Shown in pieces: positions 34,356 to 43,752 of a stretch of 64,000 nucleotides of DNA (within the stretch, counting starts at the first letter, position 1; the number at the start of each line of letters is the position of its first letter). This stretch comes from Symbiodinium sp. CCMP2592 (Eukaryota > Sar > Dinophyceae > Suessiales > Symbiodiniaceae): assembly GCA_905221615.1 (NCBI GenBank), contig CAJNDT010005913.1, forward strand, positions 496,001-560,000. The letters run 5' to 3'. The notes beneath the pieces were generated by a model, which made no database searches, was not told the DNA's origin, and saw nothing but the letters and a program-made list of their open reading frames with translations. Position numbers and translations under genes: made by a program.

Positions 34356-35591
34356 TCAAACCGGCTGCGTCTGAGGACGCGGGCACGAATCGACGAGATT
34401 AAACATCTGATCCACGCGATGCTCCCACAAGCATGTGTTTTCTGCATGGATACGCCCTCGGCGTGCTTGTTCGAGCGCGACATCGGATTGCGCGAGCAGT
34501 TCGTCGATCTTCTCGCGAGCGTTGTGTAGGTTATTTCCTGACCAATCAAACAAGGTCGCCGTGAGTTCTGTTTGCATTGTGCTCATCGTGCCATTGAAAT
34601 CTTTCCGAACCATCAATCGGTCATCCGCGACGACGCACGCACCTCCCGCCATTGCTTGCATGATGCGTTCGGAATACGAATGCACAAACTGCGTCGGTCC
34701 CCACGCGAGCCCTATCCGACCTCTGCTGAACGCATCAGCGCACTGCGCGTAGGTCGCTTGTCCGGCGTATTTGATTGTCCCGCTGCAGTGCTTCGCCCAC
34801 TCGTCTGATCCGAACACACCAACCTTAAGTCCCTGGAGCGATTTGACTGTTTCGATCCTACGGAATCGATTCACAATCGCGATGACCAGATTCCAGAGGT
34901 GCTTCTGTGTGGTCCACTTCCCAGTGATGATCCCGCGTGATCCCAGCGCGATATCGCACGCGGCGACATATCCGAGCTGCGGATCGCGGATCATCATGTT
35001 TGCGAGCGAGTTGATCAACTGGACCATTCCAGGATCTTTGATTGCCGCGATCGCTTCATCGATCTCTTCTTGCGGACGCACAGAACTGGTAACCACGACA
35101 TCAAACTCGCGATTCGCGAAGTTATCAGGAGTCATCGAATCCAGATCACACAGCGCCGAACGTGGGATGCCGTGGGGAATGAACGCGTGCACGAGATTCG
35201 GGAATCGGTATCGGAGCAAGTGCGTGTCATCAATACAAGGTAACGCGAGCCGATAGTTCGACAAGGAGTTGGTCCGATTCCACTGATCGATCGAGCCATC
35301 GGACAACCCGAACGGATGATCGACATAGTACTGGATCGCACGCATCTGCGAATCAGGTGAGAACAAACCCGGCGGAAGCCCCTCAAGCGAGTTCCCGGTA
35401 TTCATGAAGAACAGTGTCCCATCGGCGGGCATGTGATCGCAAGAGAGGTTGAAGATCTCTGCGTTGTACCCTTTCGCATTAAAAGCTTCGAGTAGCTCCT
35501 CAGACATCGCGCCGAGTAAATCAAACTGCGATTGATACCGAGAGTGGATCCAGATTTTCTCCTGCGACGGCTGATTCTGTGGGTTTTGCAT
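34356..35591 (-). CDS. Glycosyltransferase, GT-B-like
   Basis: 411 residues, cytosolic. The C-terminal half has the SERIMQAMAGGACVVADDRL pattern of the nucleotide-sugar-binding domain in GT4/CgeB-like transferases. A preceding segment, LKVGVFGSDEWAKH, is a typical Rossmann strand. The N-terminal domain (KIWIHSRYQSQFDLLGAMSEELLEAFNAKGYNAEIF) fits the acceptor domain. Donor and acceptor are unknown. GATAGT (35597-35602, minus strand) ends five nt before the ATG, so the mRNA is probably leaderless. Confidence 0.65.
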   Translation of the reverse strand: MQNPQNQPSQEKIWIHSRYQSQFDLLGAMSEELLEAFNAKGYNAEIFNLSCDHMPADGTLFFMNTGNSLEGLPPGLFSPDSQMRAIQYYVDHPFGLSDGSIDQWNRTNSLSNYRLALPCIDDTHLLRYRFPNLVHAFIPHGIPRSALCDLDSMTPDNFANREFDVVVTSSVRPQEEIDEAIAAIKDPGMVQLINSLANMMIRDPQLGYVAACDIALGSRGIITGKWTTQKHLWNLVIAIVNRFRRIETVKSLQGLKVGVFGSDEWAKHCSGTIKYAGQATYAQCADAFSRGRIGLAWGPTQFVHSYSERIMQAMAGGACVVADDRLMVRKDFNGTMSTMQTELTATLFDWSGNNLHNAREKIDELLAQSDVALEQARRGRIHAENTCLWEHRVDQMFNLVDSCPRPQTQPV

Positions 35592-35633
35592 ACCGAACTA
35601 TCGGCAGTTCAGCACAATTTCAGCAGATTCCAC

Positions 35634-36494
35634 TCAGACCGCGACCACGCCTTTGATATGCGGATGGGGGTCATAATCCTTGAGTTCGAAGTCCTCGAAC
35701 TTGAATCCGAAGATGTCGTGCACTTCGTGGTTCAAGCACATCTTCGGGAGTGGTCTCGGATCGCGATCCAACTGCTCCTCGACCTGAGAGAGGTGATTGA
35801 GGTAGATATGCGCATCACCAAGCGTGTGCACAAACTTCCCAGCACGCAATCCCGTCACCTGCGCCACCATCTTGGTGAGCAGCGCATAGGACGCGATATT
35901 GAACGGCACCCCCAAGAACAGATCCGCCGAACGCTGGTACAACTGGCACGAGAGCCAATCGGGTCCCTTGTCCTTGGACCTCGCGACATGGAACTGGAAC
36001 AAGCAGTGGCAGGGGGGCAGCGCCATGTCATCGACCTGCGCCGGATTCCACGCCGTGACTATGTGCCGACGGGAGTGGGGGTTGTTCTTGAGTCCGTCGA
36101 TCAGGTTCGTGATCTGATCAAGCGTCGATCCGTCGGGGCTCGCCCATGATCTCCACTGGTGTCCATAGACCGGACCCAGGTCGCCGTTCTCGTCGGCCCA
36201 CTCGTCCCAGATGCGGACGTTGTGCTCTTTGAGGTAGCTGATGTTGGTGTCGCCGCTGAGGAACCAGAGCAGTTCGTGGATGATCGAGCGCAGGTGGAGC
36301 TTCTTCGTCGTAATGATCGGGAAGCCCGCGGCTTGTCCTGTCTTGATCTCGTGCTCGATCGCTCCCGGCGCGTTGGGATCAAGGTAATAGCTGGATTGAT
36401 GACCGAAAATGGACAGCGTCCCAACCCCGGTCCGGTCATCGCAGGGGGTGCCCTCTTTGAGCACGCGTTGGAGGATATCGAGATATTGAATCAT
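35634..36494 (-). CDS. thyA: Thymidylate synthase
   Basis: 286 residues. It makes dTMP from dUMP with methylene-tetrahydrofolate. The catalytic Cys162 is in [10 protein letters not shown]. The arginines of the dUMP phosphate site are in [11 protein letters not shown] and [12 protein letters not shown]; the [17 protein letters not shown] and HIYLNH blocks are present. No dihydrofolate reductase gene follows. The start at 36494 has TATGGT eight nt upstream and no clear ribosome site. Confidence 0.97.
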   Translation of the reverse strand: MIQYLDILQRVLKEGTPCDDRTGVGTLSIFGHQSSYYLDPNAPGAIEHEIKTGQAAGFPIITTKKLHLRSIIHELLWFLSGDTNISYLKEHNVRIWDEWADENGDLGPVYGHQWRSWASPDGSTLDQITNLIDGLKNNPHSRRHIVTAWNPAQVDDMALPPCHCLFQFHVARSKDKGPDWLSCQLYQRSADLFLGVPFNIASYALLTKMVAQVTGLRAGKFVHTLGDAHIYLNHLSQVEEQLDRDPRPLPKMCLNHEVHDIFGFKFEDFELKDYDPHPHIKGVVAV

Positions 36495-36561
36495 GATTCT
36501 TCACCATACAGCACAGCCGGGATCGCCGCAAACACAACTTCAAAACCGCGATCAAACCCGC

Positions 36562-37953
36562 TCAAACGACTTCAGCAGGATCGTAGACGCGGCGAAGATC
36601 GTGATAGAACCCCGGATACGTCTTCGCGACGCACTTGGGATCGTTGATGACGATGTTGTCGAGGCGCAACGCAAGCAGTGACAATGACATAGCCATCCGG
36701 TGATCGTCGTAGGTGTCCATGTAGACCGGAGATTCTGGGGATCGGAAATCTGAAGGAGGCGTGATCGAGAGCGTGTCCTCGTCGCCGTTGAGGTTGTCCG
36801 CGATGGTCACCCCGAGCTTCCCGAGTTCGGTCTTCATCGCTTCGATCCGATCGCACTCTTTGACGCGGAGCGTTTTGACGCCTCGGATGATCGTTGTTCC
36901 CTTTGTGAAGCACGCGATGGACGCGAGCGACATCACCGCGTCCGGCATATCCCGCATATCACACATGATGGGACGCAGCGAGCTCGTCCCTCGGCACGCG
37001 ATCGTGTCCTCACCAGTCACGATCGTGCATCCCATCTGCTCAAGCAGCTCCGGGAATTGTGCATCACCCTGCTGACTCTGGCGCTGATCGATCCCCTGCA
37101 CGCGGACGAGTGAATCAGGGAGCAGCACGCCCGCCGCCCACCAATAGGTCGCGCCCGATGCATCAGGCTCAATATCTAGGACAAAGCGATCCATCCCTTG
37201 CTGGATCCGAATCACTGATAGGTCACCTGAATGCTGCGTCTGCACACCGAGATGATCGAGCAGCTCGAGCGTCATCCGCACGTAGCTCTCGGAGGTGATC
37301 CCGTTGGGTTGCGTGATCGTCAGTCCATTAGGGAGCATCGGCGCGATGAGCATCAGCGCCGAGACAAACTGACTCGATTGGGTTGGCTGGATCACCACCG
37401 TCGTCGGGATCGACGACAGGTCATTCGGAGGCGTGATCCGGATCGGAGGACAGCTGTTGTCCTTGAGATACTCGACTGTCGCGCCCAGCGTGGTGAGCAG
37501 ATCCCCGAGCTCTCGGATCGGGCGCTGCTGCATCCGCTCGTTCCCAGTGATCGTCATCGGCCCATCCGCGAGCAGCGCCGCTGCCGAGAGGAACCGCGTC
37601 GCCGTGCCCGCGTTGTTGAGATTGATCGTGCTGTTGCTGGGATCAACCAGCAGCTTTCCGTTGGTCCCAGTGATGCGGACCGAGTGCTCATCGTGCTCGA
37701 CTCTGGCGCCCAGTTGCTGGATCGCCGCGAGCATCCGGTGCGCATCGTCCGCTTCGATGAGCGGGTGATTGATCGTCGATTCCCCCGGACCGATCGCCGC
37801 GAGCAACAGCGCCCGATTCGTTAAACTCTTGGATCCGGGAGGACGGATCGTTACATCCAGCGATGACCGCCCAACTCCCCGCGACCATCTCGGGAGCGAG
37901 AGCTGCTCAGGGAGCGTGTCAATCGAAAGCTGAGATGGATCAGGGAACGGCAT
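36562..37953 (-). CDS. aroA: 3-phosphoshikimate 1-carboxyvinyltransferase (EPSP synthase)
   Basis: 463 residues; sixth step of the shikimate pathway. Signatures are PPGSKSLTNRALLLAA, LNNAGTATRFLSAAALL, ERMQQRPIRELGDLL, SSQFVSALMLIAP, KECDRIEAMKTEL and DTYDDHRMAMSLSL. The length is slightly above the usual 430-440, because of about 30 extra N-terminal residues before the first conserved block. It starts four nt after the groES stop, so it is in one operon with groES. aroB lies separately at 44223. Confidence 0.97.
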   Translation of the reverse strand: MPFPDPSQLSIDTLPEQLSLPRWSRGVGRSSLDVTIRPPGSKSLTNRALLLAAIGPGESTINHPLIEADDAHRMLAAIQQLGARVEHDEHSVRITGTNGKLLVDPSNSTINLNNAGTATRFLSAAALLADGPMTITGNERMQQRPIRELGDLLTTLGATVEYLKDNSCPPIRITPPNDLSSIPTTVVIQPTQSSQFVSALMLIAPMLPNGLTITQPNGITSESYVRMTLELLDHLGVQTQHSGDLSVIRIQQGMDRFVLDIEPDASGATYWWAAGVLLPDSLVRVQGIDQRQSQQGDAQFPELLEQMGCTIVTGEDTIACRGTSSLRPIMCDMRDMPDAVMSLASIACFTKGTTIIRGVKTLRVKECDRIEAMKTELGKLGVTIADNLNGDEDTLSITPPSDFRSPESPVYMDTYDDHRMAMSLSLLALRLDNIVINDPKCVAKTYPGFYHDLRRVYDPAEVV

Positions 37954-37957
37954 CGCG

Positions 37958-38278
37958 TCAGCCGTCTTTGCGGAACACCGCGACGACGTCCTCGACCGGG
38001 ATCACGAACAGACGGTTATCCCCCTCGAAGTCCACTGGGATCGCGTGCTTGGGATTAAAGAGGATCCGATCGTAGTTGCGGATGGGGTAATCCGGATCGT
38101 TGTCCACCTGAGTGGAAATCGCGACGACGCGCCCTGTGATGGTGGGGATCTCGATCTTGTCAGGGAGGTGGATGCCCTTAGAGGTCTGCTTCTTGTCCTC
38201 GTCCTTGCGGATCAGGACACGAGCGCCGATCGGCTCGACGGTTTCGAGTTCAGGTTTGGATGCTTTGCTTGAGGCCAT
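37958..38278 (-). CDS. groES: GroES-type co-chaperonin
   Basis: 106 residues of the Cpn10 fold: IGARVLIRKDEDKKQTSKGI at the N-terminus, a mobile loop with the hydrophobic tripeptide IHL, GRVVAIS, and the C-terminal RLFVIPVEDVVAVF. The N-terminal tail (ASSKASKPELETVEP) is longer than in E. coli. There is no groEL next to it. It is instead the first gene of an operon with aroA. TATAAT (38284-38289, minus strand) ends five nt before the ATG, so the mRNA should be leaderless. It may be a second, specialised copy. Confidence 0.85.
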   Translation of the reverse strand: MASSKASKPELETVEPIGARVLIRKDEDKKQTSKGIHLPDKIEIPTITGRVVAISTQVDNDPDYPIRNYDRILFNPKHAIPVDFEGDNRLFVIPVEDVVAVFRKDG

Positions 38279-38283
38279 GGAGG

Positions 38284-38289
38284 ATTATA
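38284..38289 (-). promoter_or_regulatory. Consensus -10 (TATAAT) of the groES-aroA operon
   Basis: A perfect TATAAT on the minus strand ends five nt before the groES ATG (38278). The gap to the upstream peptidase stop (38299) is only 20 bp, so any -35 lies within that gene's 3' end. Confidence 0.65.
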
Positions 38290-38298
38290 GGAGTCCTA

Positions 38299-40326
38299 TT
38301 ACTCGATGCCCTTGAGCGTCATCTCGACCTCGATCACATCCCCACCTCGATCCACCGTCAGCTTCACCACATCGCCCGGCTCATGCTCAAGAAGCACAGG
38401 TGACCACGACTCAACCGACTTGATCCGCTCGCCGTTCCAGTGCGTGACGCGATCATATTGCATGAGCCCCGCCTCGCTCGCGGAGGTCTCGTCGAAGACA
38501 CGCTGAATCAGCAAACCGCCCTTGGTGTGGTCCGCCGGGATGATCCCGATCCTGACCTTGGGTTGCGAGTTCCCCTGCTCCTCGTCTGACCTGGTCCCAG
38601 TATCACGCGTATGAAGGAATGGCTCGCTCGTCATCGCGGCTCCAAAAGCGATGTCCGAAACCGTCATCGCGATCCTTGCCGCACCTTCAATGTCGATCTT
38701 GTCGAGCGTGTCGTCTGGAGTGTGGTAATCGTCATGCAACCCAGTGAAGAAGAACATATTCGGGATGTCCTTGTTCTCAAAGTTCGCGTGATCAGATCGA
38801 CCATTCCCGACAGAAGTGTTCCGGTCGTACACCATTCCTGAGTTGTCGAGGTGATAAGTCGCGAGCGCATCGAGTTCCTTGCTGGACTCGAACCCTCCGA
38901 TCTCCAGTGGATCGGATTCGAGTCTTCCGATCATGTCCATATTGAGCATAATCGTGTGCTGATCAATCCCAGCGATCGGATTGTTGACATAAAAACGCGA
39001 GCCGTTGAGTCCCGATTCCTCTGCGGTAAAGAGCAAGAACAGCACCGAGCGTGCGTCTTGATCCGGAGCAAGCTGCGCGTAGCGTTCGCTCAAACGCTTC
39101 GCCGCGAGGATGACCCCTGAGGTTCCCGACGCGTTGTCATCGGCGCCTGGATGGATGATCCCGGTGTGTCCGCCGCGTGATCCGAAGTGTCCGTATCCGA
39201 CATGGTCGTAGTGAGCCCCGATGACGATGTACTCGTCCGCGAGTTCGCCCCTGCCTTCAAGCACGGCACCGACATTGTCTGTGTAAGTAGGTGTGCGTTC
39301 GATCTCGACGCTCACTTCAACAGCTGATCCATCGATCTCCTCAACGACGCCTTCTTTGTTTGCCCGTGCGATCAACTCGTCGAGCTGCAAACCTCCTCGA
39401 TCGAGGATCTCTTGCGCCACTTCTGAAGTGATCGAGAGCACAGGAATATCAAACTTTGGACCGCCGCGATTTCCGCGCCGCACACCCGCTGGTGGTGAGG
39501 TCGATCCGATGGAATCGAGAATCCCCGCGTTGTTGTCGTTTGCTTCATCAACCGAAACAATGAGCACCGCTTCAGCTCCGCGCCGTTCGAGCGCGCTGAT
39601 CTTGTAGGTCAATCGTGAGTGATGAGACCATCCGTCGTCTCTCCAGAGCGAGTTCCCCTGCTCATCCATCGGCTCGTACTTGAGGCACATCGCGATCTTG
39701 CCTTCGAGGTTCTCGTTGGAGTCAAACCCAAGATACCCATCAGGTCCAGAGACCACGGCATACCCCGTGAACACCACCTCGCCCTCCGCATCGGTCGATC
39801 CCGAATACGCAAGTGGTGCGAACTCGTGATCCGCGATTAAATCATCGCCGTTGACCGACATGGATTGAACTTTGGCGCTGAGCGAGTACCCGATCGGGAC
39901 CGCTTGTCGAAAGCTCGCGTTCTTGGTGACAATCTCCACGCCGTCTTCAGTGGTCTCGGTCTCACTGAATGCCGGCTGCAATCCAATCTGCTTGAGTTCG
40001 TTCTCGATATAGTTCGCCGCGTCCTTGATCCCCTGTGTTCCCGGCGCTCTCCCCTCACGCTGCGCATCACCGATGTACTCGATCATGCGTGTGTATTCCT
40101 CGATGATCAGTGCGTCCATCTCTGGAAGCTCAGCCTCGCGTGCTTTGCGCTGCAGATTCTTCTTGTTCTCTTCGAGGTTCCGCTGAGCACGCTGCTTTCT
40201 CATCTCGCGTGCAGTCTCAGGCGTGCTCGACCAAGCCGGTGCTTGAAAGCTCGCGCCGAACAGCACAACGCTTGAAACGATCAGGAAGCGGGATAGGTGT
40301 GTACGAAAGGGATTGGATTGAGTCAT
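38299..40326 (-). CDS. Secreted M28 metallopeptidase with inserted PA-like region and C-terminal PDZ
   Basis: 675 residues. A signal peptide (hydrophobic FLIVSSVVLFGASFQAPAWS) leads into a charged helix and an N-terminal domain. A PA-like region comes next (GEVVFTGYAVV, GKIAMCLKYEP, ALERRGAEAVLIVS), inserted before the catalytic core. The core has [36 protein letters not shown] and HDDYHTPDDT as zinc/catalytic segments. The last 90 residues are a PDZ domain (KGGLLIQRVFDETSASEAGL). TAGAAA (40332-40337, minus strand) ends five nt before the ATG. Confidence 0.88.
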   Translation of the reverse strand: MTQSNPFRTHLSRFLIVSSVVLFGASFQAPAWSSTPETAREMRKQRAQRNLEENKKNLQRKAREAELPEMDALIIEEYTRMIEYIGDAQREGRAPGTQGIKDAANYIENELKQIGLQPAFSETETTEDGVEIVTKNASFRQAVPIGYSLSAKVQSMSVNGDDLIADHEFAPLAYSGSTDAEGEVVFTGYAVVSGPDGYLGFDSNENLEGKIAMCLKYEPMDEQGNSLWRDDGWSHHSRLTYKISALERRGAEAVLIVSVDEANDNNAGILDSIGSTSPPAGVRRGNRGGPKFDIPVLSITSEVAQEILDRGGLQLDELIARANKEGVVEEIDGSAVEVSVEIERTPTYTDNVGAVLEGRGELADEYIVIGAHYDHVGYGHFGSRGGHTGIIHPGADDNASGTSGVILAAKRLSERYAQLAPDQDARSVLFLLFTAEESGLNGSRFYVNNPIAGIDQHTIMLNMDMIGRLESDPLEIGGFESSKELDALATYHLDNSGMVYDRNTSVGNGRSDHANFENKDIPNMFFFTGLHDDYHTPDDTLDKIDIEGAARIAMTVSDIAFGAAMTSEPFLHTRDTGTRSDEEQGNSQPKVRIGIIPADHTKGGLLIQRVFDETSASEAGLMQYDRVTHWNGERIKSVESWSPVLLEHEPGDVVKLTVDRGGDVIEVEMTLKGIE

Positions 40327-40344
40327 GCTGATTTCTACCGGTTC

Positions 40345-41094
40345 CTAGAGCTTTGGTTTCGTGCTCACGGCTTCAAACTGCTCAATGAGCAAGCCGCTGA
40401 GATGGGAATACAACGAGTTTACAAGATCACTCATCGAGGGTGCACGATCTCCCAAAATCTGCTGAATCGAGACTACAGGGCGTCCTGCAAGACCACATGG
40501 GACAATGAGCTTGTAGTGATCCATATTGGTGCTCAGATTGATCGCGAGCCCGTGCAGCGTGATCCACTTGCGAACACGCACCCCGATCGCGCAGACCTTC
40601 GCGGATTGATCGCTCTCGAAGTGATGCTGTGGGTTGTCCTTGGGATCAATCCACACCCCAGTCGCATCGGGATCGGTCGATCCGACAATGTCATACTCCG
40701 CCAAGGTCCCGATGACCGCGGCTTCGAGCAAACGGATGTACTCATGAATCCGGACTTTCACCGCGTTGAGATCGATGATCGGATAGCACACGAGCTGCCC
40801 AGGACCGTGATAGGTGACATCGCCACCCCGATCGGTCTGATGCAACTCCACACCGTGCTGAGCGAGCAGTTCTTCTGACGCGATGACATGCGACGCCGCT
40901 TCAGGTCGTCTCGTGACGGTAATCACCGCCGGATGCTCGACCATCAGAATCCGTCCGATCTCGGATCGGTCCTGCTCCCTCGATTCGAGCACCGCTTGGT
41001 GATGCTCGCACTGGACCTCATACGCCTCTGTATACGGCGTCTTCCCGAGCACGAAACGGGATAAAAACTGGGATGGTTTGGAGGGATCGGGCAC
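40345..41094 (-). CDS. lipB: Octanoyl-(acyl-carrier protein):protein N-octanoyltransferase
   Basis: 249 residues; transfers octanoate from ACP to lipoyl domains as the first step of lipoate synthesis. Seen: QTDRGGDVTYHGPGQLVCYP, the KVCAIGVRVRKWITLHGLAIN block with the catalytic Lys, and IVPCGLAGRPVVS with the catalytic Cys. A small asparagine/His-rich insert lies around PKDNPQHHFESDQ. The start is GTG at 41094: TACCAT (41100-41105, minus strand) ends five nt before it. lipA is not in the window. It is divergent from lpxA with only 34 bp between. Confidence 0.93.
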   Translation of the reverse strand: MPDPSKPSQFLSRFVLGKTPYTEAYEVQCEHHQAVLESREQDRSEIGRILMVEHPAVITVTRRPEAASHVIASEELLAQHGVELHQTDRGGDVTYHGPGQLVCYPIIDLNAVKVRIHEYIRLLEAAVIGTLAEYDIVGSTDPDATGVWIDPKDNPQHHFESDQSAKVCAIGVRVRKWITLHGLAINLSTNMDHYKLIVPCGLAGRPVVSIQQILGDRAPSMSDLVNSLYSHLSGLLIEQFEAVSTKPKL

Positions 41095-41128
41095 AGCAGA
41101 TGGTATGCAATCGACCTAGACTCTTCGC
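41095..41128. promoter_or_regulatory. 34-bp divergent promoter region of lipB and lpxA
   Basis: Minus-strand TACCAT (41100-41105) ends five nt before the lipB GTG. Plus-strand TAGACT (41117-41122) ends six nt before the lpxA ATG. Each -35 region must fall within or beyond the other gene's first codons, so the two promoters overlap and should interfere. Confidence 0.55.
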
Positions 41129-41965
41129 ATGAGCAATATCCACCCAAGCGCGATCATCGGCGACGAAGTCACCCTCGCCGAAGATGTCCTGATCGGTCCA
41201 AACTGTGTTGTGATGGGCAAGGTCACGCTCGGAGCAGGCGTCCGACTCATGGCATCCGTCCACCTCCAGGGACCACTGACTGTGGGTGAACGCACCACCT
41301 TCTATCCCGGAGCGCTCATCGGATTCGAGCCCCAGGACTTCAAGTTCAAACCGGGAATGCCAACCGCAGGGGTCGAGATCGGTTCGGATTGCATCTTCCG
41401 CGAGCACTCCACTGTCCACGCCGCGACCAACGCAGAGAAACCGACGCATGTCGGAGACCGTACCTTTTTCATGGTCAACACCCACGCCGGTCATGATGCG
41501 TGGGTCGGTTCCGATGTCGTCATGGTCAACAACACAGGATTGGGTGGACACAGCGAGGTCCACGACCGCGCCATTCTTTCCGGCGGCACCATGCTCCACC
41601 AGTTCGGACGCGTAGGCCGTCAAGCGATGACCTCAGGGGTCACGACGCTCACCAACGACCTGCCCCCATACTTCATGGCCTCTGAACGAAACACCGTCGT
41701 GGGTATCAATGTCGTCGGGATGCGCCGTGCCAGGATGAGCCGAGACGATATCAACGCCGTTAAGCGTGCCTATACCGAGGTCTTCCGCCGCAATCTTCCC
41801 GCGAAGGAGATGCACAAGGAACTCGAAGCTCGCGCTCAGGAGTCCACAGCGGTCAAAGATATCTACGAGTTTGTGATCGCTTCCAAGCGAGCAATCTGTC
41901 CGGTCGGAGGACGCAAACGCTCACGCGCTATTGACGACCAAGGCTCACTCATCGCACGCGCATGA
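41129..41965 (+). CDS. lpxA: Acyl-ACP--UDP-N-acetylglucosamine O-acyltransferase
   Basis: 278 residues; first step of lipid A synthesis. The N-terminal left-handed beta helix is visible as hexapeptide repeats (IHPSAIIGDEVTLAEDVLIG, NCVVMGKVTLGAGVRL). The catalytic His is in NTHAGHDAWVGSDVVMVNN, and GVTTLTNDLPPYFMASERN is the usual link to the C-terminal helical domain. It shows that the cell makes lipid A. It heads a tight cluster: the next start overlaps its stop by ATGA. The mRNA is probably leaderless. Confidence 0.95.
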   Translation: MSNIHPSAIIGDEVTLAEDVLIGPNCVVMGKVTLGAGVRLMASVHLQGPLTVGERTTFYPGALIGFEPQDFKFKPGMPTAGVEIGSDCIFREHSTVHAATNAEKPTHVGDRTFFMVNTHAGHDAWVGSDVVMVNNTGLGGHSEVHDRAILSGGTMLHQFGRVGRQAMTSGVTTLTNDLPPYFMASERNTVVGINVVGMRRARMSRDDINAVKRAYTEVFRRNLPAKEMHKELEARAQESTAVKDIYEFVIASKRAICPVGGRKRSRAIDDQGSLIARA

Positions 41966-42900
41966 GTCTCTTTCCGATCCAAATGGGAAGCGAGAATCCA
42001 CCGTTTGATCTCAACGGCGCACACGCCGCGCTCTGTGTCCTCGCCTCCGGATCACGAGGGAACTGCAGCGTACTTGTTATCCCGTGCACAGAAACTTCTC
42101 CGCGTCGAGTCTACCTGATTGATGCGGGACTGAGTCCACGCAGAACCGCATCGCTGCTCGCGCAGCGTGGAATCCGTCCCGATGAAGTGGACGCGATCAT
42201 CTACACACACCTCGATTCGGATCACTGCTACGCAGGATGGGTCCGCGCGATCCGTCCAGGATACTTCCGCGCCAAGCTCATGATCCATCGAGGACACCTC
42301 GGACGCGCCGAACGCATGGGGTTGCTCGCACTCAAGACCGAACCCTTCGACAATGAGCACGAGCTTGGACCGAATCTTCGCTTGTTTACCGAAGTCCTCT
42401 CGCACGACTCGCTTGGAGTCGCGTGCTTCCGCTTCGTGTTCGACAACGATTCAGGGAAGACCGCACACCTTGGATACGCGACCGACTGCGGCAGAGTCAC
42501 ACCTGGACTCATCGAACACCTCAGCGATGTAGATACCCTCGCAATTGAATCCAACTACTGCCCCGACATGCAGGAAGCATCTGGACGACCCGCATACCTC
42601 AAGAAACGCATCATGGGAGGATCGGGGCACCTCAGCAATCAACTCAGCGCCCACGCCGTGTCGCGTATGAAACCGCGTGAGCACCTTGTGCTGCTGCACC
42701 TCTCGCAGGAATGCAACACGCCCGACCTCGCCGCGAGTGAGCACGTGCATGAAGGGATCACGCGGACCATCTCGCTCCAGCACGAAGCAACCCCGTGGAT
42801 CCCGATCAACCCGTGCGCTGATGAGCGTCCTGTGGTCTATCCGCGTGTGGCGATGCGTCAGGGTTCGCTCTTTCGCCAAGCGAGTCATCGAGGCTCCTGA
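41962..42900 (+). CDS. Metallo-beta-lactamase-fold hydrolase, YycJ/WalJ-like
   Basis: 312 residues. The fold starts with LCVLASGSRGNCSVLVIP, a typical YycJ/WalJ opening. The metal motif is THLDSDHCYAG, i.e. the second His of HxHxDH is replaced by Asp. Further on, HLGYATDCGRV and LAIESNYCPDM supply other ligands, then LLHLSQECNTPDLA. In Bacillus this family is linked to DNA-damage and cell-wall control; the role here is unknown. It overlaps lpxA by ATGA and the methyltransferase by one base. Confidence 0.8.
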   Translation: MSLFPIQMGSENPPFDLNGAHAALCVLASGSRGNCSVLVIPCTETSPRRVYLIDAGLSPRRTASLLAQRGIRPDEVDAIIYTHLDSDHCYAGWVRAIRPGYFRAKLMIHRGHLGRAERMGLLALKTEPFDNEHELGPNLRLFTEVLSHDSLGVACFRFVFDNDSGKTAHLGYATDCGRVTPGLIEHLSDVDTLAIESNYCPDMQEASGRPAYLKKRIMGGSGHLSNQLSAHAVSRMKPREHLVLLHLSQECNTPDLAASEHVHEGITRTISLQHEATPWIPINPCADERPVVYPRVAMRQGSLFRQASHRGS

Positions 42901-43703
42901 TGTCCGCAGGCTCCCGCGTTCTCTATAAGTTCAAACGATTGCTCCGCTACCTCGGAGTCTATAAACGCACCATCACGATGCAAGACGGCGTCCGCTACCG
43001 AGAACGCTCCGGGATCTCCCTGCGAAGAGCACTCAGCGATGCAGGTCCCGGCGTCAAAGAATACGATGTCCGACTCCCCTGGATCGATATGGATGGCCGA
43101 AGAGGTATGCGCATCCGCTACACCAACAGCCGTCTTTATGCTGATGTAGGACACGATCCGCGCGTTGTGCTTTACGCGCAGTTCCTCGAACACATCCGTC
43201 CCGGCATGCGCGTTCTCGAACTCGGATGCGGGACAGGAGGCGGCTCCGCACTCCTCGCGCACGCTGTCGGCCCATCAGGTGGGATCGTCGCCGTGGATCG
43301 AGATGGCGAATCGATCCGCTTCGCGCGTCAGCGCCACCGATCTGATCACTGCTCATTCGAGCTCGGATGGATCGAAGCACTCGAAGGGGAGATCAATGGT
43401 GCCTTCGAAGCGGTGGTATGCGTGGATCTGCTCCGAGGGACCAAAGACACCCCAGAGGGCGCCCGCGTCATTGTCGAGGTTGGTCGTGTCGTTCGGCCCG
43501 GCGGCTTATTGATCGCGATTGTGACCGAAGAATCCGATCTCGCGCTGCTCAAAGACGGCTTCGAAGGTCTCGGACTCGTGCTCGAAAGAACACTCATCCC
43601 TTGCAATCGGACTGGGTGGACCGGATCCTTTTATCGTCGTCCAGGTCAGATCCAAAGACCACCAACTCGGGATTATCACGAACCAGATCCGTTCCTTGAA
43701 TGA
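42900..43703 (+). CDS. Class I SAM-dependent methyltransferase
   Basis: 267 residues. Motif I is RVLELGCGTGGGSALLAHAV, then GGIVAVDRDGESIRFARQR (acidic residue contacting SAM ribose) and VGRVVRPGGLLIAIV. An N-terminal extension of about 90 basic residues precedes the fold. The substrate is not evident. Its ATG uses the last base of the previous stop (TGATG), so translation is coupled within the lpxA cluster. Confidence 0.75.
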   Translation: MSAGSRVLYKFKRLLRYLGVYKRTITMQDGVRYRERSGISLRRALSDAGPGVKEYDVRLPWIDMDGRRGMRIRYTNSRLYADVGHDPRVVLYAQFLEHIRPGMRVLELGCGTGGGSALLAHAVGPSGGIVAVDRDGESIRFARQRHRSDHCSFELGWIEALEGEINGAFEAVVCVDLLRGTKDTPEGARVIVEVGRVVRPGGLLIAIVTEESDLALLKDGFEGLGLVLERTLIPCNRTGWTGSFYRRPGQIQRPPTRDYHEPDPFLE

Positions 43704-43752
43704 GTCGGGTTCCACTGGGGAATCCGGACCCATCCGCCTATCCTTGATCTAT

